DNA of 64,000 nucleotides from Anaerolineae bacterium (GTDB lineage Bacteria > Chloroflexota > Anaerolineae > Aggregatilineales > Phototrophicaceae), in NCBI GenBank assembly GCA_022820665.1, contig JAJEFB010000012.1, positions 62,001 to 126,000 of the forward strand. The letters run 5' to 3'. Shown here in pieces: positions 17,317 to 25,669 of the stretch (positions are counted from its first letter, which is position 1; every line of letters starts with the position of its first letter). Position numbers and translations under genes: made by a program. A model generated the notes under the pieces. The model saw only the letters and a program-made list of their open reading frames with translations, had not been told where the DNA came from and made no database searches.

Positions 17317-17346
17317 TCTCCCCCAAGGCATTGGGGGAGACTTTTT
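17317..17346 (+). repeat. C-run/G-run hairpin between hsdS and hsdR
   Basis: TCTCCCCCAA (17317-17326) pairs perfectly with TTGGGGGAGA (17331-17340) across a GGCA loop, followed by C and six T on the plus strand. The T tract is on the strand opposite to the hsd genes, so it would not end hsd transcription in the standard way. It belongs to the same family as the terminator at 9707. Confidence 0.7.
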
Positions 17347-17360
17347 TCGCGCTTCACCGT

Positions 17361-18635
17361 TCATAACGCGCCCGAACTCCCCTCCCCAATGCCTTGGGGA
17401 GGGGCTGGGGGAGGGGTTAGATCCATCTCGATTTTACCCGTGACCGCCGCCGAGATCAGCGCCGTTCGCTTCTCCCGCAGGAGGGCGATGAGTTCGTCGT
17501 TCTTGTTGATGAGCGCGTCGATCTTGGCCGTTTCGCGGTCTAAGTGGTCGGCGATGGCGCGTTGTTCGTGGAGGGGTGGGAGCGCCGAGCGCAATGAATA
17601 AACTTCTTCCCGTCCTAGCCCCGGAACAGCGCTGTCTTTTGATGACTTATCTAATTCGAGGATCTGCAGAAAGTAGTAAACCCAGCGAATATCTTGCGAA
17701 GTCGTACGCTTATCTACAAAATATGTTGTATCAATTGCAAAGACAGGGATGTTTGAGTAGTTGACCTTTCCGAAAGAACCTTTGCGCCCAACAACGATGG
17801 TTGGTGCTAACGTGTTTGACACGTCATGGTACCCAACTACTCCGTTCGATCCGAACACGGGAACTTCATCGTCCACACGGTCTTCAGCTTTTAACGAGTC
17901 GCCGTATTCCAGTCGGGCTATATATTTGAAGTTCCGAACGTCCCAATGTCTCGGAATCTCGCCCAGCCACTCGACGCCCGAGCCCACTATCTCCACGCCC
18001 GCATCCAGCCCCTTGGTCACCGCCCGGCTGATGAGCGCGACCCGCTTCTCGCGCAGGAGCGCGTTGAGCGCTTCCGTCTTGTTGATGAAGCGGTCGATCT
18101 TGGCGGTCTCGCGGTCGAGGTAGCTGGCGATGGCGCGTTGTTCGTGTAGGGGTGGGAGGGGTAGAGGGATACTTTTCATAGCGCTCTGATTGAGCTTCCC
18201 TCGTGTAGAACCAGTTATGCAAGAATCTATGTCCGCATGAATCAGGATGTAACAAACAAAATCGTTATCCGATTTACATGGTATCGACTGCAAAATGTGT
18301 GCATGGTTGTTGACCCAAAACTTACCAGACACTCTGTAAGCAGAGCGTTCGTGTTGACCCCAGTATCCCCCATCTTCCGCAAGCAGCACATACTCACCGT
18401 CAAAAATGTAATCATCAATATAGTCTACAACGCCATTTGCCCCGCAGTACGGATACTCGCCCGGTATATCTGCTCGCTGCTCACCGTTGAGCGGGATTCG
18501 TCTCTCATCATGTATAGTGACAGCGTGTCGGAGGCTGGATAACTCCCAATGCTCCGGAATCTCACCCAGCCACTGAACGCTCGACTCTTTCATCTCGACC
18601 GCGCTTATGCGGGTTTTAGGCTTTGCCCGCGTCAT
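17361..18635 (-). CDS. hsdS: Type I restriction-modification specificity subunit
   Basis: A 424-residue HsdS with two target-recognition domains (about residues 20-150 and 215-350), each ending in the conserved helical spacer: LPPLHEQRAIASYLDRETAK and ALPPLHEQRAIADHLDRET, which set the distance between the two half-sites of the DNA target. Each half begins with QWLGEIPEHWELSSL or EWLGEIPRHWDVRNF. The last 19 residues (from LTPPPAPPQ onward) are encoded by a C-run/G-run hairpin repeat (17379-17404) and are probably a recent addition rather than part of the fold. The start overlaps the hepT stop by 20 bp. Confidence 0.93.
   Translation of the reverse strand: MTRAKPKTRISAVEMKESSVQWLGEIPEHWELSSLRHAVTIHDERRIPLNGEQRADIPGEYPYCGANGVVDYIDDYIFDGEYVLLAEDGGYWGQHERSAYRVSGKFWVNNHAHILQSIPCKSDNDFVCYILIHADIDSCITGSTRGKLNQSAMKSIPLPLPPLHEQRAIASYLDRETAKIDRFINKTEALNALLREKRVALISRAVTKGLDAGVEIVGSGVEWLGEIPRHWDVRNFKYIARLEYGDSLKAEDRVDDEVPVFGSNGVVGYHDVSNTLAPTIVVGRKGSFGKVNYSNIPVFAIDTTYFVDKRTTSQDIRWVYYFLQILELDKSSKDSAVPGLGREEVYSLRSALPPLHEQRAIADHLDRETAKIDALINKNDELIALLREKRTALISAAVTGKIEMDLTPPPAPPQGIGEGSSGAL
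17379..17404. repeat. C-run/G-run hairpin repeat inside the 3' end of hsdS
   Basis: CCCCTCCCCAA (17379-17389) pairs perfectly with TTGGGGAGGGG (17394-17404) across a TGCC loop, followed by a GGGG-rich tail to 17416. It encodes part of the proline- and glycine-rich tail of HsdS. A sister copy lies 40 bp away at 17317. Confidence 0.8.
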
Positions 18636-18978
18636 CGCTATTCTCCAGTTCCGCCAAAAGCGCAGTCACCGCGGCTTTGAGGGGCGGCAAGTCCTCCTGC
18701 GCGAATTCCCAGACTAATTCAAGCCGAATCCGATGGTATTGATGAATCAGCATATCTCGGAAGCCGGCGAAATCGCTCCAGGCAATATGAGGCTGCCGGG
18801 CAATCAAATCCGCGTCCAGGCGCTTTACCGCTTCGCCTATGACCTCAAAACTGCGAATGACGCCATCTTGAAGCAATTCCGATTCCAAAAAGGCGGCGCG
18901 CCCGCTTGCGGTATAGCTTTCGATGCGCCGGATGCGATCAAGAATATCACGGCAATATGCGCGCTGGTCTCTCGTCAC
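18616..18978 (-). CDS. hepT: HepT-like RNase toxin (DUF86)
   Basis: A 120-residue helical DUF86/HepT protein. The signature RX4HXY is present as RDMLIHQY (about residue 80), with the preceding RRIESYTASGRAAFLES and RSFEVIGEAVKRLD helices typical of the family. HepT is an RNase toxin neutralised by MntA, which adds AMP to the tyrosine of RX4HXY in the Shewanella system. The GTG start (18976-18978) overlaps the mntA stop by 4 bp; a longer reading from 19014 lies wholly inside mntA and was rejected. Its end overlaps hsdS by 20 bp, so toxin, antitoxin and RM genes are co-transcribed. Confidence 0.85.
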   Translation of the reverse strand: MTRDQRAYCRDILDRIRRIESYTASGRAAFLESELLQDGVIRSFEVIGEAVKRLDADLIARQPHIAWSDFAGFRDMLIHQYHRIRLELVWEFAQEDLPPLKAAVTALLAELENSDDAGKA

Positions 18979-19280
18979 AGGCTGATGGCTTCCTTGATAA
19001 TGCCATCGCGCCATTCATCGCGCAGACATTGGCGGTCGACAACTTCCACCCGCCGTCCTAACAAAGCGCCCAAAGCCTGGGTCAAGCGGATTTGGTCGCG
19101 CAATTTGTAATCCGCTTCAAAGTCAACCAGGAAATCAATATCGCTCTCGGCATGGGCTTCCCCGCGCGCCAAAGAGCCAAACACAGCGATCTTGCGCGCG
19201 CGAAATTGCTGAGCCAGGTCCATGATCCGCTCGCGCTGCCGGCGCAGATCGTCCAGGCTGTGTATCCTTTCCTCTGTCAT
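18975..19280 (-). CDS. mntA: MntA-like nucleotidyltransferase antitoxin
   Basis: A 101-residue minimal nucleotidyltransferase with the exact GSX10DXD motif (GSLARGEAHAESDID, about residue 35-50), followed by FLVDFEADYKLRDQIRLTQALGALLGRRVEVVD. In known pairs it mono- or oligo-AMPylates HepT to silence it. The ATG at 19280 has AAGGAG 6 nt upstream; an ATG 39 nt earlier adds a head without support. The gene follows hsdM by 35 bp and overlaps hepT by 4 bp. Confidence 0.87.
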   Translation of the reverse strand: MTEERIHSLDDLRRQRERIMDLAQQFRARKIAVFGSLARGEAHAESDIDFLVDFEADYKLRDQIRLTQALGALLGRRVEVVDRQCLRDEWRDGIIKEAISL

Positions 19281-19315
19281 GCGCCTCTCCTTCCGCCTGC
19301 GGCATTGCGCTGCGC

Positions 19316-21349
19316 TCATTGTATCACCTCACGCAGCATGGCGATGATTTCTTGTTCCGCCTCCCGGATATCGGCGTTGATCTCGTCAAGCGGGCGCGGC
19401 GGCTGGTATTGGTAAAAGTAGCGATTGAAGTTGATCTCGTAACCGACTTTGCCGATGCCCCCGTCTTTCTCGTCCGTGACCGTCTCGTTAATCCAGGCGT
19501 CGGGCAGGTGCGGCTTCACCTCGCGCAAGAAGTAGTCATGCACATCTTCCCGCAGCGGCACATATTCAAAATCGCGCAAGCTGCTATCGGCTTCGGGCTG
19601 CCCCTTCCTGTCGCGGCAGATGTCGGCGCTCTCGTCCCGCTCGCTCAAGGCATTCAGTATCGCTTTGCGCACCGACGCCGAAAGCTTGGCGTTCTGTGCT
19701 TTAGCGGCTGCTGTCAGCCTTGCCAGGAAGTCATCGCGGTTTTTGAAGAGCGTCGCCGGCATGTCGGCCAGGATCGCCTTGACGCGCGCTTGCTCGGCTC
19801 GTCCCGCCGCTTCTTCTTCCGCTTGGATTTGCGGATCGCGTTTTCTGCTCTTGGCCAGGTTCTGGAAGGCTCTTTCTTCGTCCAGCCGCTCGATGCGTTC
19901 CGCGCTCGCCTGAAAGTTCAGTTGCAGCGGCCGCTCAATCGTCACCTTGCGATAGCCGAAGTCGCTCGTATCAAACAGCTTCGCGTATTCGCTTTCGGGG
20001 CGCTCGCGGTAGAGTTGCACGATATCCGCAATCTGCTCCGGGGATATCTCGCGTCGTTTGTCGCCCAGGTTCTTGCGCAGCAACACCCAAAATGAAGAAG
20101 CGTCGATCAGTTGGACTACCCCGCGCTTCTCGGGCGCTTTTCTGTTGCTCAAGAGCCAGATATAGGTGCTGATGCCGGTGTTGTAAAAGAGTTGTTCCGG
20201 CAAGGCGATGATAGCGTCCAGCCAGTCATTTTCCAGTATCCAGCGGCGGATTTCGCTTTCGCCGCTGCCGGCGTCGCCGGTGAAGAGCGGTGATCCGTTC
20301 ATGACGATGGCGATGCGGCTGCCGTCTTGATGTTGCGGTCGCATCTTGGACAGCATGTGCTGCAAGAAGAGCATCTGCCCATCGCTGATGCGCGGCGTGC
20401 CGGCGCCGAAGCGCCCGTCGTGCCCCAGGTCCGCTTCCGCCAGCACCGCGCCTTTGTCGTTCTTCCATTCCTTGCCATAAGGTGGATTGGCCAGGATGTA
20501 ATCAAAGCGCTCGCCGCGGTGCCGGTCGTTAGAGAGCGTACTGCCGAAGGCGATATTTTCCGCGTCCTTGCCATCTTCGCTGATCATGTAAAGATCGCTC
20601 TTGGCGACCGCGAAGGTCTCCGGGTTCACTTCTTGCCCATAGAGCCGGACTCTGGCTCGCGAGTTCAAGCCCGTGATGCGCTCCTTGGCGATGGTCAGCA
20701 TGCCCCCCGTGCCGCAGCAAGGGTCGTAGACTTCTACAATCTTGTCAGGTTGACGGAGGTCGGCCGCGTCCTGCGCCATCAGCAACTCGACCATGAGGCG
20801 GATGACTTCCCGCGGGGTGAAGTGCTCGCCCGGGTTCTCGTTGCTTGCTTCGTTGAATTTGCGGATGAGTTCTTCAAAGATCAAGCCCATCTCGGCGTTG
20901 CTGACGGCGTCGGGGTGCAAGTCGATGTTTTTGAAGCACTCCATCACCTGGTAAAGCAGGTCCGCTTCGTCCAGCTTTTTTATCGTATTGTCGAAGTCGA
21001 AGCGCTCGATGACTTCGCGCATATTGTCGCTGAAACCGGCGATATAATTACGCAGATTGTCCGCCAATTGCGGCGCGTCGCCAAGAAGCAGATCGAAGTC
21101 ATAACGCGATTTGTTGTAAAAGGCAAAACCGGATTTTAAGCAGAGAAGGTCGTCGATGTTCTCAACTTGATCGCCCATTTCAGCCAAGGTATCAAGGACA
21201 TCTTGTTTGGTCGGCGCCAAAACGCTGTCAATGCGGCGCAAGACGGTGAAGGGTAAAATCACATCCTGGTACTTGCCCCGCTTGAAGGAATCGCGGATGA
21301 GATCGGCGATGGACCAGATGAAATTGACTTTCTCGCTGAAGTTCTGCAT
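19316..21349 (-). CDS. hsdM: Type I restriction-modification DNA methyltransferase subunit
   Basis: A 677-residue N6-adenine methyltransferase. The N-terminal HsdM helical domain (IWSIADLIRDSFKRGKYQDV) precedes FTPREVIRLMVELL, the SAM-binding motif DPCCGTGGMLTIA (about residue 210) and the catalytic NPPY motif (ANPPYGKEW, about 290). It is longer than a typical HsdM (about 500), with a charged C-terminal extension from about residue 480 (many E/R/K, ending LREVIQ) that may bind the specificity subunit. It is first gene of the operon, starting 162 bp from the divergent sigma-ankyrin gene. Confidence 0.94.
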   Translation of the reverse strand: MQNFSEKVNFIWSIADLIRDSFKRGKYQDVILPFTVLRRIDSVLAPTKQDVLDTLAEMGDQVENIDDLLCLKSGFAFYNKSRYDFDLLLGDAPQLADNLRNYIAGFSDNMREVIERFDFDNTIKKLDEADLLYQVMECFKNIDLHPDAVSNAEMGLIFEELIRKFNEASNENPGEHFTPREVIRLMVELLMAQDAADLRQPDKIVEVYDPCCGTGGMLTIAKERITGLNSRARVRLYGQEVNPETFAVAKSDLYMISEDGKDAENIAFGSTLSNDRHRGERFDYILANPPYGKEWKNDKGAVLAEADLGHDGRFGAGTPRISDGQMLFLQHMLSKMRPQHQDGSRIAIVMNGSPLFTGDAGSGESEIRRWILENDWLDAIIALPEQLFYNTGISTYIWLLSNRKAPEKRGVVQLIDASSFWVLLRKNLGDKRREISPEQIADIVQLYRERPESEYAKLFDTSDFGYRKVTIERPLQLNFQASAERIERLDEERAFQNLAKSRKRDPQIQAEEEAAGRAEQARVKAILADMPATLFKNRDDFLARLTAAAKAQNAKLSASVRKAILNALSERDESADICRDRKGQPEADSSLRDFEYVPLREDVHDYFLREVKPHLPDAWINETVTDEKDGGIGKVGYEINFNRYFYQYQPPRPLDEINADIREAEQEIIAMLREVIQ

Positions 21350-21511
21350 AACTTTGTAATTCCTGACGGTTGCATAACAACGTGGATTGTAATTGGAAAT
21401 GTCTGAAAATGTTAGTCGACTGTCTGTCGGCAGAATGTCAAAGCGTCGAAAATGAACCTTTCACCCCCCAAACCGGCTCTTTAGGTTGAAGGCATAACCA
21501 AAGGAGCGCCT

Positions 21512-23173
21512 ATGGAAAAACTGACCGGACTGATCATCGCCTCCCGTCAAGGGGACTGCGATGCCTACGAAGAGGTGGTGCGCCGCTTCCAAGATATGGC
21601 GGTGGCTTACGCCTACGCACAGTTGGGCGACTGGCAAGAAGCGGAAGACGCCGCGCAGGAAGCCTTCATCGCCGCCTGGTACGGCTTGCTCGGCTTGCGC
21701 AATGCGGCCGCTTTCCCGGGCTGGTTCCGGCGCATTGTGCATTCCCGCGCCAACCGCCGCCTGCGCCTGCGGCAACCCCTGCTGGTCTCGCTCGAGCAGG
21801 TGGGGGAGATCGCCGCAGCCGATCCGCCGCCGTATGGCGAAGGACTGCCCGACGACATCGCCGCCACGATTGAGGCGCTGCCCGAGGCGCAGCGCAGCGT
21901 CTTACTCTTGCATTACATGAACGACTTCGCGCAAGCCGAGATCGCGACCTTCCTGGAAATTCCGCTGGGCACGGTTAAATCCCGGCTCTATCACGCGCGT
22001 AAACAGATCAAGCAAAGGATGACAGCATTGGATAACTTATCCGCGCAACGTCCCTCGCGGGACAGTCAGTTCACCGAAAAGGTCATGCGCCTCTTTGATG
22101 CCGCCAAGTCCGGCGATATCGACAAAGTGCGGGCTTTGCTCGCCGAAGACGGTCGCCTGGCCAATGCCGACGGTTTTGTCAGAACGTCGCTATGGGGATC
22201 GGATGCCAAAGCGCTGCACGTGGCGGTCATGCACGGGCGCAAGGACATCGTCGATCTGCTGCTGGCGCACGGCGCGGATATCAACGCCCGCGATGACAAG
22301 TACCTTTTCAACGCGCTGATTCACGCCATCGACCTGGCCGATTTCATGCCGGAATACGCCGACTTGGGCATGGTGGATTTTCTGCTTGAGCGCGGCGCGG
22401 AAATGGACGTCTGGGCTTGCGCCTGGCTGGGCGATATGGAAGGCGTCAAGCAACGGCTGGACGAGAACCCGGCCCTGGTCAACGCGGTCGGTCCCGGACC
22501 CAGCACCTTGATGTCCTTTTGCCGCGATGTGAAATGGATCGAGTTCTATTTGAGTTACGGCGCCGATCCGCTAGTGCGCTATGAGCGACACGGCAAAACG
22601 CGCGAGAGCTCGCCCCTGCGCGATCAAGCCTATCGCCGCAATTACGCCGGCGTACGCCGCCTGCTGCGGCACCTGGGCTGGGCGGTTGATAGTTTCTGGG
22701 CGAGCATCATGGGCGATATCGACGCCCTGCGCGCGCTTCTTGCGGCGGACGCGAACCTGGTTGCTGCCAGCACGCCGGATGATCACGCGCTGGGCGCTGG
22801 CATGAGACCGCTGCACTTGGCGGCGCAAGGCGGCCACCTCGACGCGATGGAGCTGCTGCTGGAAGCCGGCGCTGATATCAACGCGGTCGACGCCCGCGGA
22901 TATACGCCGCTGCACTTCGTCATCTGCTATGGACCGAAGCAGTTTTTCGATCCCCTGCCCGATCTCAGCGAGACGACGGGGGATATCGGCGTTTACCACC
23001 TTTTGACCGAAGTGCCGCGTTTTCTGATTGACCGGGGCGCTGATCTCTCTGCGCGAGAGAGCGAGTCTGGCAAGACGCCGCTGGAACTGGCGGCGTCGCA
23101 ATTTGAAGACGAAACCGACCGGGGCGACGTGATTGACCTGCTGAGAGCCGCAGGTCAATCGGCAATTCGCTAG
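21512..23173 (+). CDS. ECF sigma factor fused to C-terminal ankyrin repeats
   Basis: A 553-residue fusion. Residues 1-175 are an ECF sigma factor: sigma-2 region (YAQLGDWQEAEDAAQEAF, about 37-55; FPGWFRRIVHSRANRRL) and sigma-4 helix-turn-helix (LPEAQRSVLLLHYMNDFAQA, then LEIPLGTVKSRLYHARKQIK). From about residue 190 to the end are ankyrin-type units, e.g. ALHVAVMHGRKDIVDLLLAH followed by GADINARDD, and PLHLAAQGGHLDAMELLLEA followed by GADINAVDARGYTPLHF. There is no stop or frameshift between the parts and no anti-sigma gene beside it. I infer that the ankyrin part senses a protein partner and controls the sigma domain. ATG 21512 has AAAGGAG 6 nt upstream. Confidence 0.9.
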   Translation: MEKLTGLIIASRQGDCDAYEEVVRRFQDMAVAYAYAQLGDWQEAEDAAQEAFIAAWYGLLGLRNAAAFPGWFRRIVHSRANRRLRLRQPLLVSLEQVGEIAAADPPPYGEGLPDDIAATIEALPEAQRSVLLLHYMNDFAQAEIATFLEIPLGTVKSRLYHARKQIKQRMTALDNLSAQRPSRDSQFTEKVMRLFDAAKSGDIDKVRALLAEDGRLANADGFVRTSLWGSDAKALHVAVMHGRKDIVDLLLAHGADINARDDKYLFNALIHAIDLADFMPEYADLGMVDFLLERGAEMDVWACAWLGDMEGVKQRLDENPALVNAVGPGPSTLMSFCRDVKWIEFYLSYGADPLVRYERHGKTRESSPLRDQAYRRNYAGVRRLLRHLGWAVDSFWASIMGDIDALRALLAADANLVAASTPDDHALGAGMRPLHLAAQGGHLDAMELLLEAGADINAVDARGYTPLHFVICYGPKQFFDPLPDLSETTGDIGVYHLLTEVPRFLIDRGADLSARESESGKTPLELAASQFEDETDRGDVIDLLRAAGQSAIR

Positions 23174-23265
23174 CGTTGAAAGATTCAGATGCTGGGCGGC
23201 GCGGCCGGTCGGACGAGGCTGATCGGCTGTCTGCCCTGGATACAATTTACCTGTTCGCGGCGGCT

Positions 23266-24549
23266 TTAGAGCGCTGGCTTGAGCTTGCGCTTTGGTTCTG
23301 TTACGAAGACGTAGAGCCAGAAGAGCGTGGTGCCGATGAAGGCGATCAAGGCCCCGAGCAAGAATAGATCGCGGAAACTGAAGGCGGTCAAGAGCAAGCC
23401 CCCGCCGAGAGCCATCATCGCGAAGCTCAAACCGGCCGCGGCCTCGCCAGCGCCCGCCATCAGCGCTTGATGCCGTCGAGGCACCAGGTCGAGGATATAG
23501 ACGATAAAAGCGGTGTAGCGGACGGACATCATACTGATCGCGCCGATATAACCGAAGGAGGCGGCCAGCCAATGCTCTACCAGCGCCATCGGTATCAGGC
23601 AGAGCGTCGCCACCATCGACGCCCCGATGACGACCCGGATGTTGCCCCAACGCTGTACCAGAGAGGGCGTCAGCAGAGCGGTCGGCACGCCGGTCAAGCG
23701 ACCGATAGCGGCCATGGCTCCGATCAGCGCGGTCGATACCGCCAGGCGCTGGTCCATGTAGACGTTGAAATAGACCATCGCCGTGGCTGAGCCCGCCACC
23801 TGGAACAAGCGAATCACGGTCATTATGACGATCAGCATCATTACCGATGCCGCCCAGCCCTTGCGGTTCCCGCCTCGATCCCCCGAGCTTTCCTGCCGCG
23901 TCGGCGCGGTCTTCCGCGACAGCGGACGAATGCGCAGGGACAGAGCGGCGGACAGCGCCAGGACGACGTTGGCCAGGGCAAAAGTGATGCGATAGGGATC
24001 GGGGTCATCGAGCGTCCAGCCATTCGCGAGGGCGATCATACCGGGCAGTATCCCGCCGATGAGGCTGCCGGCGAAACCGGCCAGGGACCAATGCGCCGCT
24101 TTCAGCGCGAAGGCTTGATGCTTGTAAGCCTCATCCACCACGTTGATCAAGTAGGGCGCGCCATTGACGAAGTAGAAAGCGAACCCGCCAAACATCAGGG
24201 CTGGCGGGACGACCAGCCCAACCTCGCGCCAGCCCGGCGGCAGCCACTCCGCCAAGGGCAGCAGCAGCCCGCCCGCCAGGCAGGTGAAAGCGCCGAACTT
24301 CATCAGCCCGGTGGTGGACATGCGCGAACCAAGGATGCCGGCCGGCAAGCTGGCCAAGCCGAAAGTCAGCAAGCCAACCGCGTTGACCAGCCCGATGAAC
24401 TCGGTTCCATAATCAAGCCGCAGCAAGTAGAGATTGAGCAGCACGGAATAGAGGCCATCCGCGACAAAGGTCAAGCCGACGATGACTGCGAAAAAAAGGC
24501 GCGCCTGCGGGTTGAAGGCGCGGATGGGGCTGAGAATGCGACCGAGCAT
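23266..24549 (-). CDS. Major facilitator superfamily transporter
   Basis: A 427-residue polytopic membrane protein with about 12 hydrophobic segments in two halves separated by a charged loop (IRPLSRKTAPTRQESSGDRG, about residue 210-230). The MFS-type loop GILGSRMSTTGLMKFGA after the second segment matches the family's G-x3-D/R-R-x-G/R pattern loosely. The substrate is unknown. The gene lies 33 bp downstream of the RidA gene on the same strand, so the two may be co-transcribed; it converges with the sigma-ankyrin gene. Confidence 0.82.
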   Translation of the reverse strand: MLGRILSPIRAFNPQARLFFAVIVGLTFVADGLYSVLLNLYLLRLDYGTEFIGLVNAVGLLTFGLASLPAGILGSRMSTTGLMKFGAFTCLAGGLLLPLAEWLPPGWREVGLVVPPALMFGGFAFYFVNGAPYLINVVDEAYKHQAFALKAAHWSLAGFAGSLIGGILPGMIALANGWTLDDPDPYRITFALANVVLALSAALSLRIRPLSRKTAPTRQESSGDRGGNRKGWAASVMMLIVIMTVIRLFQVAGSATAMVYFNVYMDQRLAVSTALIGAMAAIGRLTGVPTALLTPSLVQRWGNIRVVIGASMVATLCLIPMALVEHWLAASFGYIGAISMMSVRYTAFIVYILDLVPRRHQALMAGAGEAAAGLSFAMMALGGGLLLTAFSFRDLFLLGALIAFIGTTLFWLYVFVTEPKRKLKPAL

Positions 24550-24582
24550 GGGCGCCTCTATCGGGCTTTTGAGGCGCGGGCT

Positions 24583-25020
24583 TTAGTCCACAATCTCAAA
24601 TATGGCTTCAATCTCGACCGCGAATCCGTTGGGCAGCGAGGCGAAGCCAAGCGCGCTGCGGGCGTGCTTTTCACCATCGTAGAGTTCCCAGAACAGTTCT
24701 GACGCGCCGTTGATCACCAGATGCTGATCGGTGAAATCCGGCGCGGAATTGACCGCGCCCAGCAGTTTGCGCAGCCGCAGGTTGTTGACTGTGCCGGTGA
24801 GCGTATAGGCGGCTTTGAGCAGGTCTTCGGCGCAGACGCGCGCGGCTTGCTTACCGGTCTCGACATCGACACCTGCGCCCAGCTTGCCCACGTATCCCGT
24901 CGATACATGGCCCGAGCAATATACGGTGTTGCCGATGCGCGTCGCCGGCGCCAGCGTGGGCGACGGACTGAAATCTTCAATATCAATGCCCAGCGCTTTG
25001 ACTTTTTCGTCCAATGACAT
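24583..25020 (-). CDS. RidA/YjgF-family enamine/imine deaminase
   Basis: A 145-residue Rid protein. The C-terminal HARSALGFASLPNGFAVEIE contains the conserved Arg and the final Glu that bind the carboxylate and activate water in RidA; VYCSGHVSTGYVGKLGAGVD and the LLKAAYTLTGTVNNLRLRKLLGAV helix are also family features. Rid proteins hydrolyse reactive enamines made by PLP enzymes and amino acid oxidases. The ATG at 25020 is preceded by AAAGGAC. A second Rid gene lies at 27357. Confidence 0.85.
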   Translation of the reverse strand: MSLDEKVKALGIDIEDFSPSPTLAPATRIGNTVYCSGHVSTGYVGKLGAGVDVETGKQAARVCAEDLLKAAYTLTGTVNNLRLRKLLGAVNSAPDFTDQHLVINGASELFWELYDGEKHARSALGFASLPNGFAVEIEAIFEIVD

Positions 25021-25207
25021 TTGCTTGTCCTTTCAAAATCCCTGCGAAACAAGTGGTTGCTGGATTATAAGACCGATGCCGTGGCTGACCATACCCAATA
25101 CGACAAGCGAGTCCACTGCTTACGGCCGCTTGTCTCCCAGCAAATTGCGACTCAGGCGGCTGCGCTTAGAGACCTCTGCGCCTTTCAAAACCCGGAGTGC
25201 TTTCAGG

Positions 25208-25239
25208 GCAATCGCTTCAAAATCATTTTGTGTCGATCG
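25208..25239 (+). repeat. 32-nt dispersed repeat, copy 1 (inverted copy at 39775-39806)
   Basis: It starts GCAATCGCTTCAAAATCATT and ends GTGTCGATCG. The reverse complement of 39775-39806 is identical over all 32 bases and similarity continues for about 30 bases on the CCAAAA side. The first 16 bases recur at 39032-39047. Confidence 0.8.
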
Positions 25240-25408
25240 CCACATAAATCATCCAAAATGGTGGGGCGACCTATCAGGTCGCCCGTGTCTGTAATGGCCT
25301 GAGGCTTGGCAAGTCACCCTAGAGATTACGAAAATTGAGGAGATTTGCCGAAGACCGCATAGTTTCAAGCGGATAGTGACTGGCATGATGTGAAATTGGA
25401 CTGAATAC

Positions 25409-25443
25409 TAACCACCGAGGACACCAAGAACACCGAGAAAAGC
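25409..25443 (-). repeat. Dispersed CTCGGTGTCCTCGGTGG repeat, diverged copy
   Basis: ACCACCGAGGACACCAAGAA and the following CACCGAGAAAAG are the complement of the 2133/58353 repeat with one extra AACACC-type unit. Confidence 0.6.
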
Positions 25444-25669
25444 AACGAAATAAACTTTCTTGTCTTATTTTGGCACGCTCTTGAGCGCCAGATGAAGTTT
25501 CGCTGGCAACTTTGCCATACTCAGGCGGCGGATTTAGAGGAATAGTCGTTAAACTCCCTAAACTCTGCGCCCTTAGTAAGCGCAAGTAAGTCATGCAAGA
25601 AAATTCAACCGCAATGGGTGGTTGATTGCGTTCTGTGCTGATAGGACTTCCTTAACCTTGTCGAGCAAG

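Larger units (their letters stand above)
25021..25669. other. Intergenic spacer with dispersed repeats, no gene
   Basis: About 650 bp without supported coding. It contains the 32-nt repeat at 25208-25239 (inverted copy at 39775), a GGGCGACCTATCAGGTCGCCC palindrome-like word around 25263-25284, a diverged ACCACCGAGGACACC repeat at 25409-25443, and an arm-like word CGCAAGTAAGTCATGC at 25581-25596 related to the element at 13083. Confidence 0.6.

Noticed and set aside
17317..17346. Terminator between hsdS and hsdR
   Set aside because: The hairpin is strong but its T tract is on the plus strand while the hsd genes are on the minus strand, so it should not terminate them. I treat it as a repeat.
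18616..19014. Longer HepT starting at 19014
   Set aside because: The added 12 residues lie within mntA. The GTG at 18978 gives the common 4-bp overlap and the normal family start.
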